A program made the position numbers and the translations under genes. A stretch of 64,000 nt of DNA from Plenodomus lindquistii (taxonomy: Eukaryota; Ascomycota; Dothideomycetes; Pleosporales; Leptosphaeriaceae), in NCBI GenBank assembly GCA_025504975.1, contig JANUWI010000023.1, forward strand, positions 87,510-151,509. The letters are read 5' to 3'. Below the pieces are notes generated by a model, which did no database searches, was not told the origin of the DNA, and saw nothing but the letters and a program-made list of their open reading frames with translations. Within the stretch, counting starts at the first letter, position 1, and each line of letters opens with the position of its first letter. This document shows, piece after piece, positions 26,412 to 39,700 of the stretch.

Positions 26412-27498
26412 TATGTTAGAATGTACAAAAAAGAAGTAAAAAAGGGGTAAACTTACGCTATTATAGACGTTTTTTTTTTATTTACTAATCTTACATAGGT
26501 AGGAACACAAGGAAAATAGAAGTTTTAAATAAAGAAAAATAATATAAGAGCGTAAAACTAGAAGAAGAATAGATAAAAAAAATATATAAAAGTATAGGAT
26601 TATATAAGCTAGTTAGAAAGATATAATAGGTTAAAGTTTATATACCCTTACTACCTCTATAGCTATTATAGCTAATTCTTTATAACTTATATATTTCTAT
26701 CTACTAATAGTACTCTATAATATATTTAAAAAAAATTACACATTTATAATATAATTACTAAAATATAAAGAAATTAATTAATAATAATTAATAATTATTT
26801 TTATATTTAACTAAAAGGTTATAGTAAAAATAACTATATTATATTTAATAACTCTTATATACTACTTTTATATAAAGTTAGTTATATTTTTATATTAGTT
26901 TTTTTATATAAATAGTAATTTATTTTATTACTTTCTATAAAAAAAATTGAAATACTAAGCTTTTTCTACTATATTATAATAAAAAATATTTTATATATAA
27001 ATTTCTAGAAAGTTATAAATAATATCTATAGAAGTAATACTAAATTAGAAGATATTTTAATATCTCTAGTATTATATACTATCTAGAATATAATATAACT
27101 TTATAGTTTTTTTTTATACTATAACTATATTTAATAATTTTTAATAACTAAAAACTAAAATAAAATATATATACTATAATAAAATAAACATCTAATTATA
27201 TATATAGTATTTAAGTTATTATTTAAAATTAAAATTTAAAGCTTTTTTAGCTACTTTTAAAATACTTTTTACTCTATAATTAGAAAAATCTATCTAGGCT
27301 ATACTATAACTATATTATTATATAGTTTTTCTTTTTTTCTAATTTTATATTATTCTATATATATAATACTTATTAAATTTTATAATATAAAGTAAATACT
27401 TATTTTTATTATAATACTTTTTACTAGCTTTTTTTTTACTATAAATACTAAAAATATATACTTAATCTATATATAAAGGTATAGTATTAAAAAGCTTT
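26412..27498. other. AT-rich spacer; possible 5' exon of the coiled-coil gene at its left edge
   Basis: A 46-nt candidate intron (26412-26457, GTAAG to TAG) suggests an upstream exon near 26458-26510, but the in-phase frame there carries a stop, so the start is unresolved. The rest of the stretch shows no gene or known repeat. Confidence 0.4.
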
Positions 27499-27968
27499 TT
27501 ATATACTAAAATCTTCTTTATTTATATTATTATCTAGGTCTACTAGATTAGAAGTTACTATATCTAATATCTCTTTAATATTTAGATTTTTTTTATTATA
27601 AAACCCTTTTTTCTCTACTTTAGTATCTTTATTATAATAACTTAAATAATAGATTTGTTTATCTACTTCTTGTATAATAATAATACCTAACGTTATTAGC
27701 TAAATTTTATAAAATAAAAATAGTACTTACTAATAGTATTTTCTAAGCCTTTATAAATAATATAAGTATTTAGAAAGTTTAAAACTTGCTCTACTTTTTC
27801 TCTTTTAGTAGTACTAGTAATAAGAACTTTATAGTTATTACTAGTACTATAAGGGCTAAATATTCTATTTTTAGAAAATTCTAAGCAATTAGGAAACCCT
27901 TTAACTAAACTATAGCTAAGATTAGAAGTATCTTTATTTTCTAAACTATTAATATTAAGTAAAGACAT
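27499..27968 (-). CDS. Small hypothetical protein, two exons (141 aa)
   Basis: Exon 1 is 27968-27731 (starts MSLLNINSLENK), intron 27730-27687 (44 nt, GTAAGT donor, GCTAATAAC branch region, TTAG acceptor), exon 2 is 27686-27499. The splice is in phase and gives 141 residues with no stop, although the surrounding DNA is RIP-saturated. Composition is extreme: one Met (the start), one Cys, no Trp or His. A candidate 5'-UTR intron (GTATATT to TACTAAC to TTAG) ends exactly at the ATG. There is no recognisable domain, signal peptide or membrane segment. The intact frame and intron argue for a real gene rather than chance. Confidence 0.6.
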
Positions 27969-28993
27969 CTAATATAGTTAGTAAAAGTTTAAATAAAAGA
28001 TTTAAATAATATACCTTAAGCTAGTAGATAGTATATAATAATAAAGCTACTATTATAGTAAAAGATTAATAGATAGAAAAAAAGATTAAAGAAAAGTAAC
28101 GCTTTTTATAATAAAGATTAGGTCTATTACTAAGTATTTACTTATTCTATACTAGTTTTATAATAGTTAACTTTAGATAAAACAGATCTATTTAATACTA
28201 CTTATTAATTAAAATAGAATTATTTAATTATTTATAATAAATTTTTTTTAATTATATTAGTTATTAATTTTTTATTTTTAACTAATAATAATTAATTATT
28301 AATTATAAAATATTAGTGTTTAATACTTACTTATTATTTTATATAATTACCTAATTATTATTTAGTATTATTACTTAATTATTATTTAATATAATTACCT
28401 AATAAGTATTTAATAATAAAAAGTTTATAGTATATAGATAATATAATTAAAGAAATATTTATAGATATATAGAGCTAATTACTTATATAAACATTTAAAA
28501 TACCTAGCTTTTTATAAGGAATATATATTAAATATAAAATTTATACTAGAACTATATAAATTAAAAAGCTTAATACTATTATATATAATATTTTCTATTA
28601 CTAGTATTTTTTAATAGCTTTAAGTAAACTTATTAATATCTATATTAGTAGTATATAGTATATTAAAAGATAGTTAGTTTATTTTTTTCTATTTTCTAGT
28701 ACTTCTATTATATAAAATAAATAGGTTAAGATAATAATTTAATTTTAATAATTTATATTCTTTTTCTAATTTTAATAATAATTTAGTTTTAGAAATAATT
28801 AGGAATAATTAAGAATAATTAAAAGAAGGAGTATATAACTATAGTTTAATAGAAGAATAGTATAATTTACTTTCTATATAATAAAATTTATATATATAAA
28901 ATATTTCTTTATATTACTATTTTAAAAATATATCTAGTTATATCTAGATAAATAATATTACTAAACTACTCTTCTATTTCTAACTCTAGATTA
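27969..28993. other. AT-rich spacer
   Basis: About 1 kb of AT-rich DNA with short TTATTTAATATAATTAC-like imperfect repeats near 28240-28430. No gene is seen. It includes the likely promoter of the 141-residue gene (right of 27968). Confidence 0.5.
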
Positions 28994-29592
28994 TTATCTT
29001 AGATATAAATTCTCTAAAAAGCTAGAGTTTTCTAACTCTTTTTTATTATCTTCTATAGTACTCCTATTTTTATTATTATTACTATCTATAGTAGAGTTAA
29101 AATTTCTACTATTATAAAAACTACTAATAGTAGTATTAATTTTTCTAAATATAATTAGTATATATACTATATAGTAATATAATATACTTACATATTATCT
29201 ACTAGTATAAGTCTTTTAAAATAACTAAAGTCTTTTTTAAAATCTTCTACTCTAATAGTGTATCTTTCTTTTACTATTCTATTATTATAAATAAGATAGT
29301 AATATTCTTTTTCTTGTATATTATAAGCTAGAATAATAAATCTTTTATAGTTAAGCTTTAAAGCTTTATTTAGAATAAAGCCTATAAGGCTTTTAACTTT
29401 ATCTTTAGAAAGTAAATAGCCTAAAAAGCCTATTACTTTATTACTTTTAATATCTCTAATATTATATACTTCCTTTCCTACTATAAAAGTAGAAATAATA
29501 GAGTTATCATGTAAAGTATTTTTAAAAAAAATATTAGGTTTTCTAAGAGCTAGCTTATAGCTATCTATACTAGAAGTAGTAGAAAAAAACAT
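28994..29592 (-). CDS. Small hypothetical protein, two exons (183 aa)
   Basis: Exon 1 is 29592-29192 (MFFSTTSSIDSYKLALRKP), intron 29191-29145 (47 nt, GTAAGT to TTTAG with a CTAAT branch), exon 2 is 29144-28994. Phases agree and give 183 residues without a stop. Exon 1 is a mixed hydrophobic/basic, probably folded domain (LIGFILNKALKLNYKRFII); exon 2 is Asn/Ser-rich and probably disordered. The family was not recognised. It has the same RIP-compatible codon bias as its neighbours. A possible 5'-UTR intron (GTTAGT to TTTAG) sits just before the ATG. It lies about 850 bp upstream of, and divergent from, the helicase gene, so the two could share a promoter region. Confidence 0.6.
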
Positions 29593-30440
29593 TTTAACTA
29601 AAGTAATTAGCTTAGTTTATAATTTTATTTTATAATACTAACCTTAGTTTCTTAAAAGTTAAGTAGTAGTTATAGAAAGTAGAGTTATTTTCTTTAAAGA
29701 ATTATTCTAAAATATGTACTTTTTAAATATTAATATTCTATACTTCTAATCTACTTAATTACTAATATATAATATTAACTATTTATTAATATATATATAA
29801 GTATTATTTAATATATTAGTAAATAGTATTAATTAATTATTAAATATTATTAATAAATTATTTAATATTATTAATTGATTATTAAATATATAATTATTAA
29901 TTAATTATTAAATATATAATTATTAATTAATAATTAGATATATAATTATTAATTAAAATATAGTTTTTAATTAATAAATAATATAATAATATTATATTAA
30001 GTACTTAGAGTATAGAATATACTTTAAAAGTATTAGTATTATCTCTATACCTTTTAATATAAATATAGCTATATCTTTTTTTTTATTATTATAATTTATA
30101 ACTATATTCTTTACTTCTACTTTTACTTTTATTTTAACTAAAGTAACTACTATTATACCTTTTTATTTACTTTAGTAACATTTTATTTATTTAAATTTAT
30201 TAAAGTAAGTCTAAGTCTAAGCTTTATACTTTTAAACTATAAATTAAAAGCTAATCTCTACTAGAAAATCTAGAAAATAATAATATTACGCTTTATCTAG
30301 TATAGTAAAATATTAAAATTACTTTTATATTTATTTAAGTAGGTTAAAGTTTAACTTATATATATATTTACTATATTAAAATACTAACTTATAAAAAGAA
30401 ATCTAAAAAAAAATTAGTATTATTTATTTTTTATTTAATT
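29593..30440. other. Divergent intergenic region with AT-rich short repeats
   Basis: This separates the 183-residue gene from the helicase start. At about 29790-29960 a loosely tandem element of roughly 30 bp (variants of TTAAATATATAATTATTAAT) recurs several times. It is a candidate bidirectional promoter. No specific factor site was recognised. Confidence 0.5.
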
Positions 30441-33400
30441 ATGTCTTTAAGTACTACTAAAAGTATAGAATATACTAAAAAAGAGCTTTTAGAGTTTAAT
30501 TTAGTATATTTTAAAACTATAGGACTAGTAATTTATAAAGATACTATTTGTAAAACTAGCTTAAATTCTAGTAATTCTAGTAAAAAAAATATTATAAAGC
30601 ATTTAATTACTAAGCATAAAAAAAATAGAAAAGAACTAGATAATATAAAAAATAGAATAGAAAATTTATTTATAGCTAACTATATAGATCTTACTATAGA
30701 AGATTATAAATATAATTTTAAAAAACTATTAAAAGAAACTAAAGGTTATAAGTGTTTATATAGTAATTGTAACTATTTAAGTATAAGTTTAAAAAAGATT
30801 AAAGAGCATAATAATATAGTACATAATATAAATAATAAAAATAGATTAAAAGATAATAGTAGTTATTTTAAAGATAATTTAAATATACAAAATCTTTTTA
30901 GTAATTCTAAATATAATAAGCTATTTATTACATCTAATAATTATAATAATAATATAGAAACTATAGATAGTAACTTTTTAGATAATATAGATATATCTAT
31001 ATCTAATTATAAAAAGGTTATAGAAGAAAGTACTAAAAATAATATATCTTTTAATAACCTAGAAAATAAAGAAATACCTACTTTATTAAGAAAATTAGAG
31101 TTTTATAGATACTATAATAATAAAGATCTAAATAAGCTAGTTTCTTTAGTTCTAATTCCTATTGCAAAAATAAATAATAATAAAGAGAAAATAGAGTTTA
31201 TTTTATATAATACTATATTTAAAGAGGTTTTACCTAGCTTTAGTAATAATATAGAAAAGTATAGTAAAAGAATTTTACAGCAATTAGCTAAAGAAAGGCT
31301 TAATACTATAGAAAAAAAAAATTTAATTCCTTTTAAAAAGCTAGATAGTAAAGATTCTATTAGACACTATTATAGTAATCTAGCTTTATTTATAGTATAT
31401 TTAATTAAATTAAAAGAATTAAAATTAAAAGATATTACCTATTTAAATATACAACCTATTATAACTAGTAATTTAAATAAACTATTAAAAACTATAATTA
31501 AAGCTATAGAATATAGTATAAAAGAAGAAGATAAAATAACTAGTAATATTAATAGTCTATATAATAAAAGCCCTGCTAGTAGTTTTATAAGTAGTAAAGA
31601 TAATAGTAATAGTAATAATATAATTAGTTTAGAAAATAGTTTAAATAAACTTAGAGAAGTAAGAACTAAAATTATAAGTAAATATTTAGTATTAATTATA
31701 GAAGATATTTTAATACAACCTATAGGACAAGTTAGTTTAGAAGAATATAGTGTATTTAATAGTCCTTTAATTACTTATTTAGCTATTTTAGCTATTAAAA
31801 CACCTAATAAAGAACCTAAAGATGCTAGTAATATAGCTAGAGATTGCTCGCAATTATTATATACTATAAAATTAATTTTTCTAGAATTAATTAAAGATTA
31901 TTATATAAAAGATTTAGAAGCTTATAATATACTTATTAAAAAAAACTTATCTAAAGTAGAAAAAGAAAGCTTAGAAAAACCTAATATAGATAGTATATTT
32001 TTTACTAATTATAAAAAATTACTTACTTTTAATTCTAATAATTGTATAGAGGAACTTACTAGAATTAGAGCTTATACTCTAAAAATTAATAGTAATACTT
32101 TAGGTAAAGCTAGAATAAGAGATATAGATTTTAATACTATAGTTATAGATAATAAAGAAGTAAAAATAACAAAATTAAAAGAATTATTCTATTATATAGA
32201 AGATAAATTAGAAGAGCTTTTATTTAGTAATCTTTTATAGTGTAACTATAGAGATCTAGATATAGATATTAATAAAATACAAAATAATAATAATAATACA
32301 CAAAGTAACTTCTATTTTATTAAAGAACTTTATAATAATAATACTTTTAATCTAGAAAAAAAAAGAAATTTCTTTTTAGAAAGTATAGAAATTAATAATA
32401 GTACTTTAAATAGATTTTTTATTATAAAAGGTAATAATAATAAATCTAAATATAATAGAGAAAATATTAGAAAGTATTTAAATACTAGATTAGAATTTAT
32501 TAAGCTTTTAGCACTAGGAGTATATATTCTTTCTACTTGCCCTATTAGAGGTATAGAAGTAGAAATACTAAAGTACTTTAATTCTATTCTTCTAGAAAAA
32601 TGAAATATATTTATAGATAATAATACTAAATTAATAAAACTAGAAACTACTTATAGTAAAACTAATAATATAACAGATAAAGATAATAGTATTATAAGAT
32701 TTTTAACTCCTAAATTATCTAATATTATTAAATTATATATTATATTTATAATACCTATATATAATTTTTTATGTTTTATAGAAAATAGTAGCTATAAATA
32801 TAGCTGTTATTTATTAGAAGATAAAGGTAGAAAAATTACAAGTAAAGAAATAAGTAAAGAATTAGCTATAAACTCTAAAAGAATTCTAGGAGTAGATTTA
32901 ACTATTAATAGTTATAGGCACTTATCTAAGTATATAATAAATAGTAGACTAGAATTAAATTTATTTAATCTAAATAAAGAAGAAGAAGAAAAAGAAGAAG
33001 ATTCTAGTAATAATTTAATTAAAGATGTACTATTTAATTACACGTCTAAAATTAGTAGCTTAAGATATAGTAGAGATTATAGTTTATTTAGAACTAGAAC
33101 AAGCTCTATAGAACAAAAATCTATAGATTTTACTAATAAAGTATTTAAATTTTATAACTTAGATAATAGAGATTTAAAAAAAGATAAAGACTTTACTAGT
33201 AATTTTATTAATTATATAAATAGCTCTAATAGTATAATAAATATTAAAAAAAAAGAAAATAATAAAGATATTAATATTAATTTAAATAATACTATACAAT
33301 CTAGTCTAAATATAAATAAAGAAATAATAAATAGTAATATTAATATAGAGAATTTAGTTAATAAAAATATAATATCTAGTAATAGTACTATAATAACAGA

Positions 33401-36400
33401 TCTATCTATTACTACTTCTAGTAAACTTAGTAAAAAAAGAAAAAAAGCGTTAATAAATAAAGAAAAATATAGAAATTTATACTTTTCTCCTATAGAAAAA
33501 TATATAGATACTAATATAAAAGTACTAGATCTAAGTAAAGATTACTCTAGTTCTATTAAAAATATAACTAATTCTAGTATTAAAAAAAACGTTTCTAAAA
33601 GCCCTAAAGTTATTATTAAAAGTAAAAAATATAATACTACTACTACTAAAGATTATTTAGAACAAGAATTAGATTTAGAAAAAGATTCTTTAGAGAATAG
33701 TACTATAGAACTAGATAATAATAATATAGTAGATATTAATAGTTTTAATACTTATAAGTTTAATAATATTAAAATAAATAATTATAAAGATACTAAAAAG
33801 ATAAAGAAAAATATTGCTAAAGCTAAAAAGAATAGAGTTAATAGTTTTTCTAGTACTACTAGTTCTACTAGTAGTATTTCTTCTAGTACTAGTACTATAA
33901 AAAGTAATAGTAATCTTCCTAATAGTAGTAAAGTATATATAGAGCCTAACTATAAAGTTTATAAAATAAAAAATAGAAATTCTTTAGTTAGAATACCTAT
34001 TTTAAGTAATAAAGGTAAAGATAAAGTAGAAAGTATAATAGATAATAGTAATATAGCTTTAGAATCTAGTAGTATATCTAGTAATACGTTAGATAATACT
34101 ACTACTACTAGCTTTTCTAGTATTAATAAAGAGTTAATAGAGAATTTATTTATAAAATTTACAAAAAATATAGATATAGAAGAGGAAATAAATACTTTAT
34201 TAACAGAAATAGAATCTAAAATTCTTAATAATAAAATAGATAAGTATATAGATTTTCTATTTAAATCTAGTAAACCTACTAAAGATAATATAGCTTCTAG
34301 TAGTATTAAAAGTATAGAAAATATACCTTTTAGTAGTAGAAATAATATAGATAATATACCTTCTAGTAGTATAAATAATATAGATAATATACCTTCTAGT
34401 AGTATAAATAATATAGATAATATACCTTCTAGTATAGATAATATAAAAAGATTAGAATCTTTATCTAATAAAGCTAGTTATTTTAGTAGTAATACTATAG
34501 CTAGAGGAGGAAATAATAGAGCTTTACATAAAAAAGAGGCTAGTAAAGTAATAGAAAATACTAATAAAATATTAAAAAAAAATAAAAATTTTAATATAGA
34601 TATTAGTACTAGTAATTTACCTATTAAAAATAAAAGAAATAATAGTATAGATATAGAAAGTCTCTCTAAATTACTAAAGCTTAATAATACTATAGCTACT
34701 CCTTCTAGTAGTAATATAGTTACTAAAGAAATAATAGAAAAAAAAAATATCTCTAATAAATTAGATAAAAATAAATTTTCTAGTAGTTTATCTTTAAATA
34801 CTAGAGCTAATATAGTAAAAGAAAAATTAAAATTAAAAAAGATTTATAGAAGCTATATTAACTCTACTAGTAAATCTTTAAAGGAATATCTAATAGAGTT
34901 TTTTAAAAAAGATAATAAAGATATTAGTACTTATAAAAGTAAAAAGCAAAAAGAAGCTATTACTAATATAATTAATAAAGTTCTTTATTTAACTTATATT
35001 ACTAAAATAGGAGGAGGTAAAAGTTTATTATATTTTCTTTCTAGTTATATATATACTACTAGAAGATTTATAGTAATAGTACCTAGAGTTAGCTTACTAG
35101 AGGATTTAGCTAGTAGAGCTAGAAGATATAATCTTAATTTTAGTATTTTTAATAGAAAAGATATTAATTTAAATAGTACTTTAACTTTTTTTAGCTTAGA
35201 AAATAGCTATATAGAAGAGTTTAAAAAGTATATTTATTCTTTAAAAAAACTTAAAGTTAGTATTACTATATTTATAGAAGAAGTACACTTAGTACTATTA
35301 GAAAATAGCTTTAGAAGAATTTTAGATAATTTTAAAAATATTTTAACTTTAGAAATACAACTAGTATTTATTACAGCTACTTTACCTCCTATTTTAGAGG
35401 ATATACTAGAAGAATATTTTTATTTAGATAGAAATCTAGTTATAAAAGAGTCTACTAATAGATAAAATATAGAATATATTACTATTAAAACTATAAAGCC
35501 TATTTCTAATATAGTAAATATACTTAAAAAAGCTAAAGAAACTAGTAATAAAGAAGATAAATATATTATTTTTACTAATTATAAAAAAGAAGCTATTAGA
35601 ATAAGTAAAGAATTAAATATTCCTTACTATTTTAGTATTATAGAAGAAGATAAAAAAATAGAAAATAGTAAAATACTAGCTAGCTTTTTAGATTCTACTA
35701 GTAATACTAAAGTTATAATAGCTACTATAGCGTTAATAGTAGGTATAGATTATAGTAATATTAAAGTAGTATTTTTTTTACCTACTATAAATTCTTTAAT
35801 TAATACTATATAAGGGATAGGTAGAATTAGAAATAAAAAAAAAGCTTATTTTTTTTATAGTTCTAATCTAGAATTACCTAGTATTAATAGAGCTTTATTA
35901 GAAGGAACTAAAGAAAGGATTAATATAGAAGAATTTAAAGAAGTAGATAAATATAAAGCTATAGAATTTTTATTAGAAAAAATTTATTTAAAAAAAAGAT
36001 TAATTTTATATTTAGATAATATATTAATAGAGGATTATAAAGAACCTAATAAACTATGCTTTTTATATAGTTTTAGAAATAAATCTCTAAATAATACTAG
36101 TAGTAATATAAAAGAAATAGAAATTAAAAAAATAGATTATAAAGAATTATTACTTAAAAATTTAGAAATAGTTAATACTAGTTTTTGTATTAATTATTTA
36201 CTAAGAAAAAAGTATTTTACTACTTTTAAACACTCTTTTAAAGATTGCCCTAATACTAAAGATTATAAAGAAAATAGAATTAAATCTATAGCTAGTGTAA
36301 TTAGAAATACACCTAATAGAATTACTAATAGACTAGGTTTATTACCTAATAATATAGTATGTTTTAAATGTCTATTACCTTTTAAATTATGTAAAAAAAA

Positions 36401-36563
36401 AGAAGATAAAAGCTGTTATTATAAAGATAATATACTAGAGTTTATTATTTTAATATAAAAGATAATTACTAAAGATTTTTATAAAACTATTAGAGAAAAT
36501 AATATAGAATTAGAGTATATATATAAAGAGTTTAATAGTAGTAATAATACTTTAGAAAATCCT
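30441..36563 (+). pseudogene. RecQ-like telomere-linked helicase (TLH) type gene, five nonsense codons, 3' truncated
   Basis: One frame runs from the ATG at 30441 for about 2,041 codons with no indel and only five stops: 32238, 32601, 35463, 35811 and 36456. The last two are CAA-to-TAA relative to the second copy at 43.5-45 kb. The N-terminus has a C2H2 finger (KCLYSNC..EHNNIVH) after a damaged one (TIC..KHLITKH, partner Cys replaced by Tyr). A middle region (CPIRGIEVE; INSYRHLSKY) resembles the domain upstream of the helicase in fungal OrsD/TLH-like proteins. The RecQ-type helicase motifs are GGGKSLLYF at 35010 (Walker A), EEVHLVL at 35277 (DExH position), ITATLPP, ATIALIVGIDY and GIGRIRN at 35814. 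A C-terminal CX2C cluster (VCFKC) follows. The 3' end is cut at 36563 where satellite DNA begins. The first 599 codons remain open and could make a truncated product. Confidence 0.8.
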
Positions 36564-36730
36564 AACAAGAGAACCAGCTCCCCTAGAGAATTTTTTAAGC
36601 CCTAGAGAATTCTAGGGATTTAAGACTTAAAATTACTTATTTAGGCTATTTTTAATATATTTTTAGTTTTAGTAGTCTAGTAGCTAGCCCTAGGCCTAAT
36701 CTAGCTAGCCCTAAAAAAAAAAAAAAGTAG
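36564..36730. repeat. Satellite-flanking module, left copy (about 165 bp)
   Basis: A distinct module beginning ACAAGAGAACCAGCTCCC and ending AGCTAGCCCTAA then a poly(A) run. It contains the palindrome-like CCCTAGAGAATTCTAGGG. It occurs once left of the satellite and twice right of it, so it brackets the array. Confidence 0.85.
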
Positions 36731-39700
36731 AAATTCTCTAGTGCTAGCTCTAATTCTCTAGGGCTATACTTCTAATAAGCTTATAATTACTTATTTATAT
36801 ATAAAAAGTAATTTCTATTATATAAATAGTTGCTAGTTATAGTTATAAGCTAGTGCCCTAGAGAATTTTTGTAGAAAAAATAGAAATTCTCTAGTACTAG
36901 CTCTAATTCTCTAGGGCTATACTTCTAATAAGCTTAAAATTACTTATTTATATATAAAAAGTAATTTCTATTATATAAATAGTGCCTAGTTATAGTTATA
37001 AACTAGTGCCTTAGAGAATTTCTCTAAAAAAGTAGAAAAAAAGTAGAAATTCTCTAGTACAAGCTGTAATTCTCTAGGGCTATACTTCTAATAAGCTTAA
37101 AATTACTTATTTATATATAAAAGGTAATTTCTATTATATAATTAGTCGCTAGTTATAGTTATAAGCTAGTGCCCTAGAGAATTTTTATAGAAAAAGTAGA
37201 AAAAAAGTAGAAATTCTCTAGTGCTAGCTCTAATTCTCTAGGGCTATTCTTCTAATAAGCTTAAAATTACTTATTTATATATAAAAAGTAATTTCTATTA
37301 TATAAATAGTTGCTAGTTATAGTTATAAGCTAGTACCCTAGAGAATTTTTGTAGAAAAAGTAGAGAAAAAGTAGAAATTCTCTAGTGCTAGCTCTAATTC
37401 TCTAGGGCTATACTTCTAATAAGCTTAAAATTACTTATTTATATATAAAAAGTAATTTCTATTATATAAATAGTCGCTAGTTATAGTTATAAGCTAGTGC
37501 CCTAGAGAATTTTTATAGAAAAAGTAGATAAAAAGTAGAAATTCTCTAGTGCAAGCTGTAATTCTCTAGGGCTATACTTCTAATAAGCTTAAAATTACTT
37601 ATTTATATATAAAAAGTAATTTCTATTATATAATTAGTCGCTAGTAATAGTTATAAGCTAGTGCCCTAGAGAATCTTTGTAGAAAAAATAGAAACTCTCT
37701 AGTGCTAGCTCTAATTCTCTAGAGCTATACTTCTAATAAGCTTAAAATTACTTATTTATATATAAAAAGTAATTTCTATTATATAATTAGTCGCTAGTTA
37801 TAGTTATAAGCTAGTGCCCTAGAGAATTTTTGTAGAAAAAGTAGAAAAAAAGTAGAAATTCTCTAGTGCAAGCTGTAATTCTCTAGAGATATACTTCTAA
37901 TAAGCTTAAAATTACTTATTTATATATAAGAAGTAATTTCTGTAATATAAATAGTTGCTAGTTATAGTTATAAGCTAGTGCTCTAGAGAATTTTTGTAGA
38001 AAAAGTAGAAATTCTCTAGTGCTAGCTGTAATTCTCTAGGGCAATACTTCTAATAAGCTTAAAATTACTTATTTATATATAAAAAGTAATTTCTATTATA
38101 TAAATTATGCCTAGTTATAGTTATAAGCTAGTGCCCTAGAGAATTTTTATAGAAAAAGTAGATAAAAAGTAGAAATTCTCTAGTACAAGCTGTAATTCTC
38201 TAGGGCTATACTTCTAATAAGCTTAAAATTACTTATTTATATATAAAAAGTAATTTCTATTATATAAATAGTTGCTAGTTATAGTTATAAGCTAGTGCCC
38301 TAGAGAATTTTTATAGAAAAAGTAGAAAAAAAGTAGAAATTCTCTAGTGCAAGCTGTAATTCTCTAGAGATATACTTCTAATAAGCTTAAAATTACTTAT
38401 TTATATATAAAAAGTAATTTCTATTATATAAATAGTGCCTAGTTATAGTTATAAGCTAGTGCCTTAGAGAATTTCTCTAAAAAAGTAGAAAAAAAGTAGA
38501 AATTCTCTAGTGCAAGCTGTAATTCTCTAGGGCTATACTTCTAATAAGCTTAAAATTACTTATTTATATATAAAAAGTAATTTCTATTATATAATTAGTC
38601 GCTAGTAATAGTTATAAGCTAGTGCCCTAGAGAATTTTTGTAGAAAAAATAGAAACTCTCTAGTGCTAGCTCTAATTCTCTAGGGCTATACTTCTAATAA
38701 GCTTAAAATTACTTATTTATATATAAAAAGTAATTTCTATTATATAAATAGTCGCTAGTTATAGTTATAAGCTAGTGCCCTAGAGAATTTTTGTAGAAAA
38801 AGTAGAAAAAAAGTAGAAATTCTCTAGTGCAAGCTGTAATTCTCTAGAGATATACTTCTAATAAGCTTAAAATTACTTATTTATATATAAAAAGTAATTT
38901 CTGTAATATAAATAGTTGCTAGTTATAGTTATAAGCTAGTGCCCTAGAGAATTTTTGTAGAAAAAGTAGAAATTCTCTAGTGCTAGCTGTAATTCTCTAG
39001 GGCTATACTTCTAATAAGCTTAAAATTACTTATTTATATATAAAAAGTAATTTCTATTATATAAATTATGCCTAGTTATAGTTATAAGCTAGTGCCCTAG
39101 AGAATTTTTATAGAAAAAGTAGATAAAAAGTAGAAATTCTCTAGTACAAGCTGTAATTCTCTAGGGCTATACTTCTAATAAGCTTAAAATTACTTATTTA
39201 TATATAAAAAGTAATTTCTATTATATAAATAGTTGCTAGTTATAGTTATAAGCTAGTGCCCTAGAGAATTTTTATAAAAAAGTAGAAAAAAAGTAGAAAT
39301 TCTCTAGTGCTAGCTCTAATTCTCTAGGGCTATACTTCTAATAAGCTTACAATTACTTATTTATATATAAAAAGTAATTTCTATTATATAATTAGTCGCT
39401 AGTTATAGTTATAAGCTAGTGCCCTAGAGAATTTTTGTAGAAAAAGTAGAAAAAAAGTAGAAATTCTCTAGTGCAAGCTGTAATTCTCTAGAGATATACT
39501 TCTAATAAGCTTAAAATTACTTATTTATATATAAAAAGTAATTTCTATTATATAAATAGTCGCTAGTTATAGTTATAAGCTAGTGCCCTAGAGAATTTTT
39601 GTAGAAAAAGTAGAAAAAAAGTAGAAATTCTCTAGTGCAAGCTGTAATTCTCTAGAGATATACTTCTAATAAGCTTAAAATTACTTATTTATATATAAAA

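Noticed and set aside
30441..32240. Stand-alone 599-residue protein
   Set aside because: The same frame continues with RecQ helicase motifs for about 1,440 more codons after a single stop, so this is the front of an interrupted gene.
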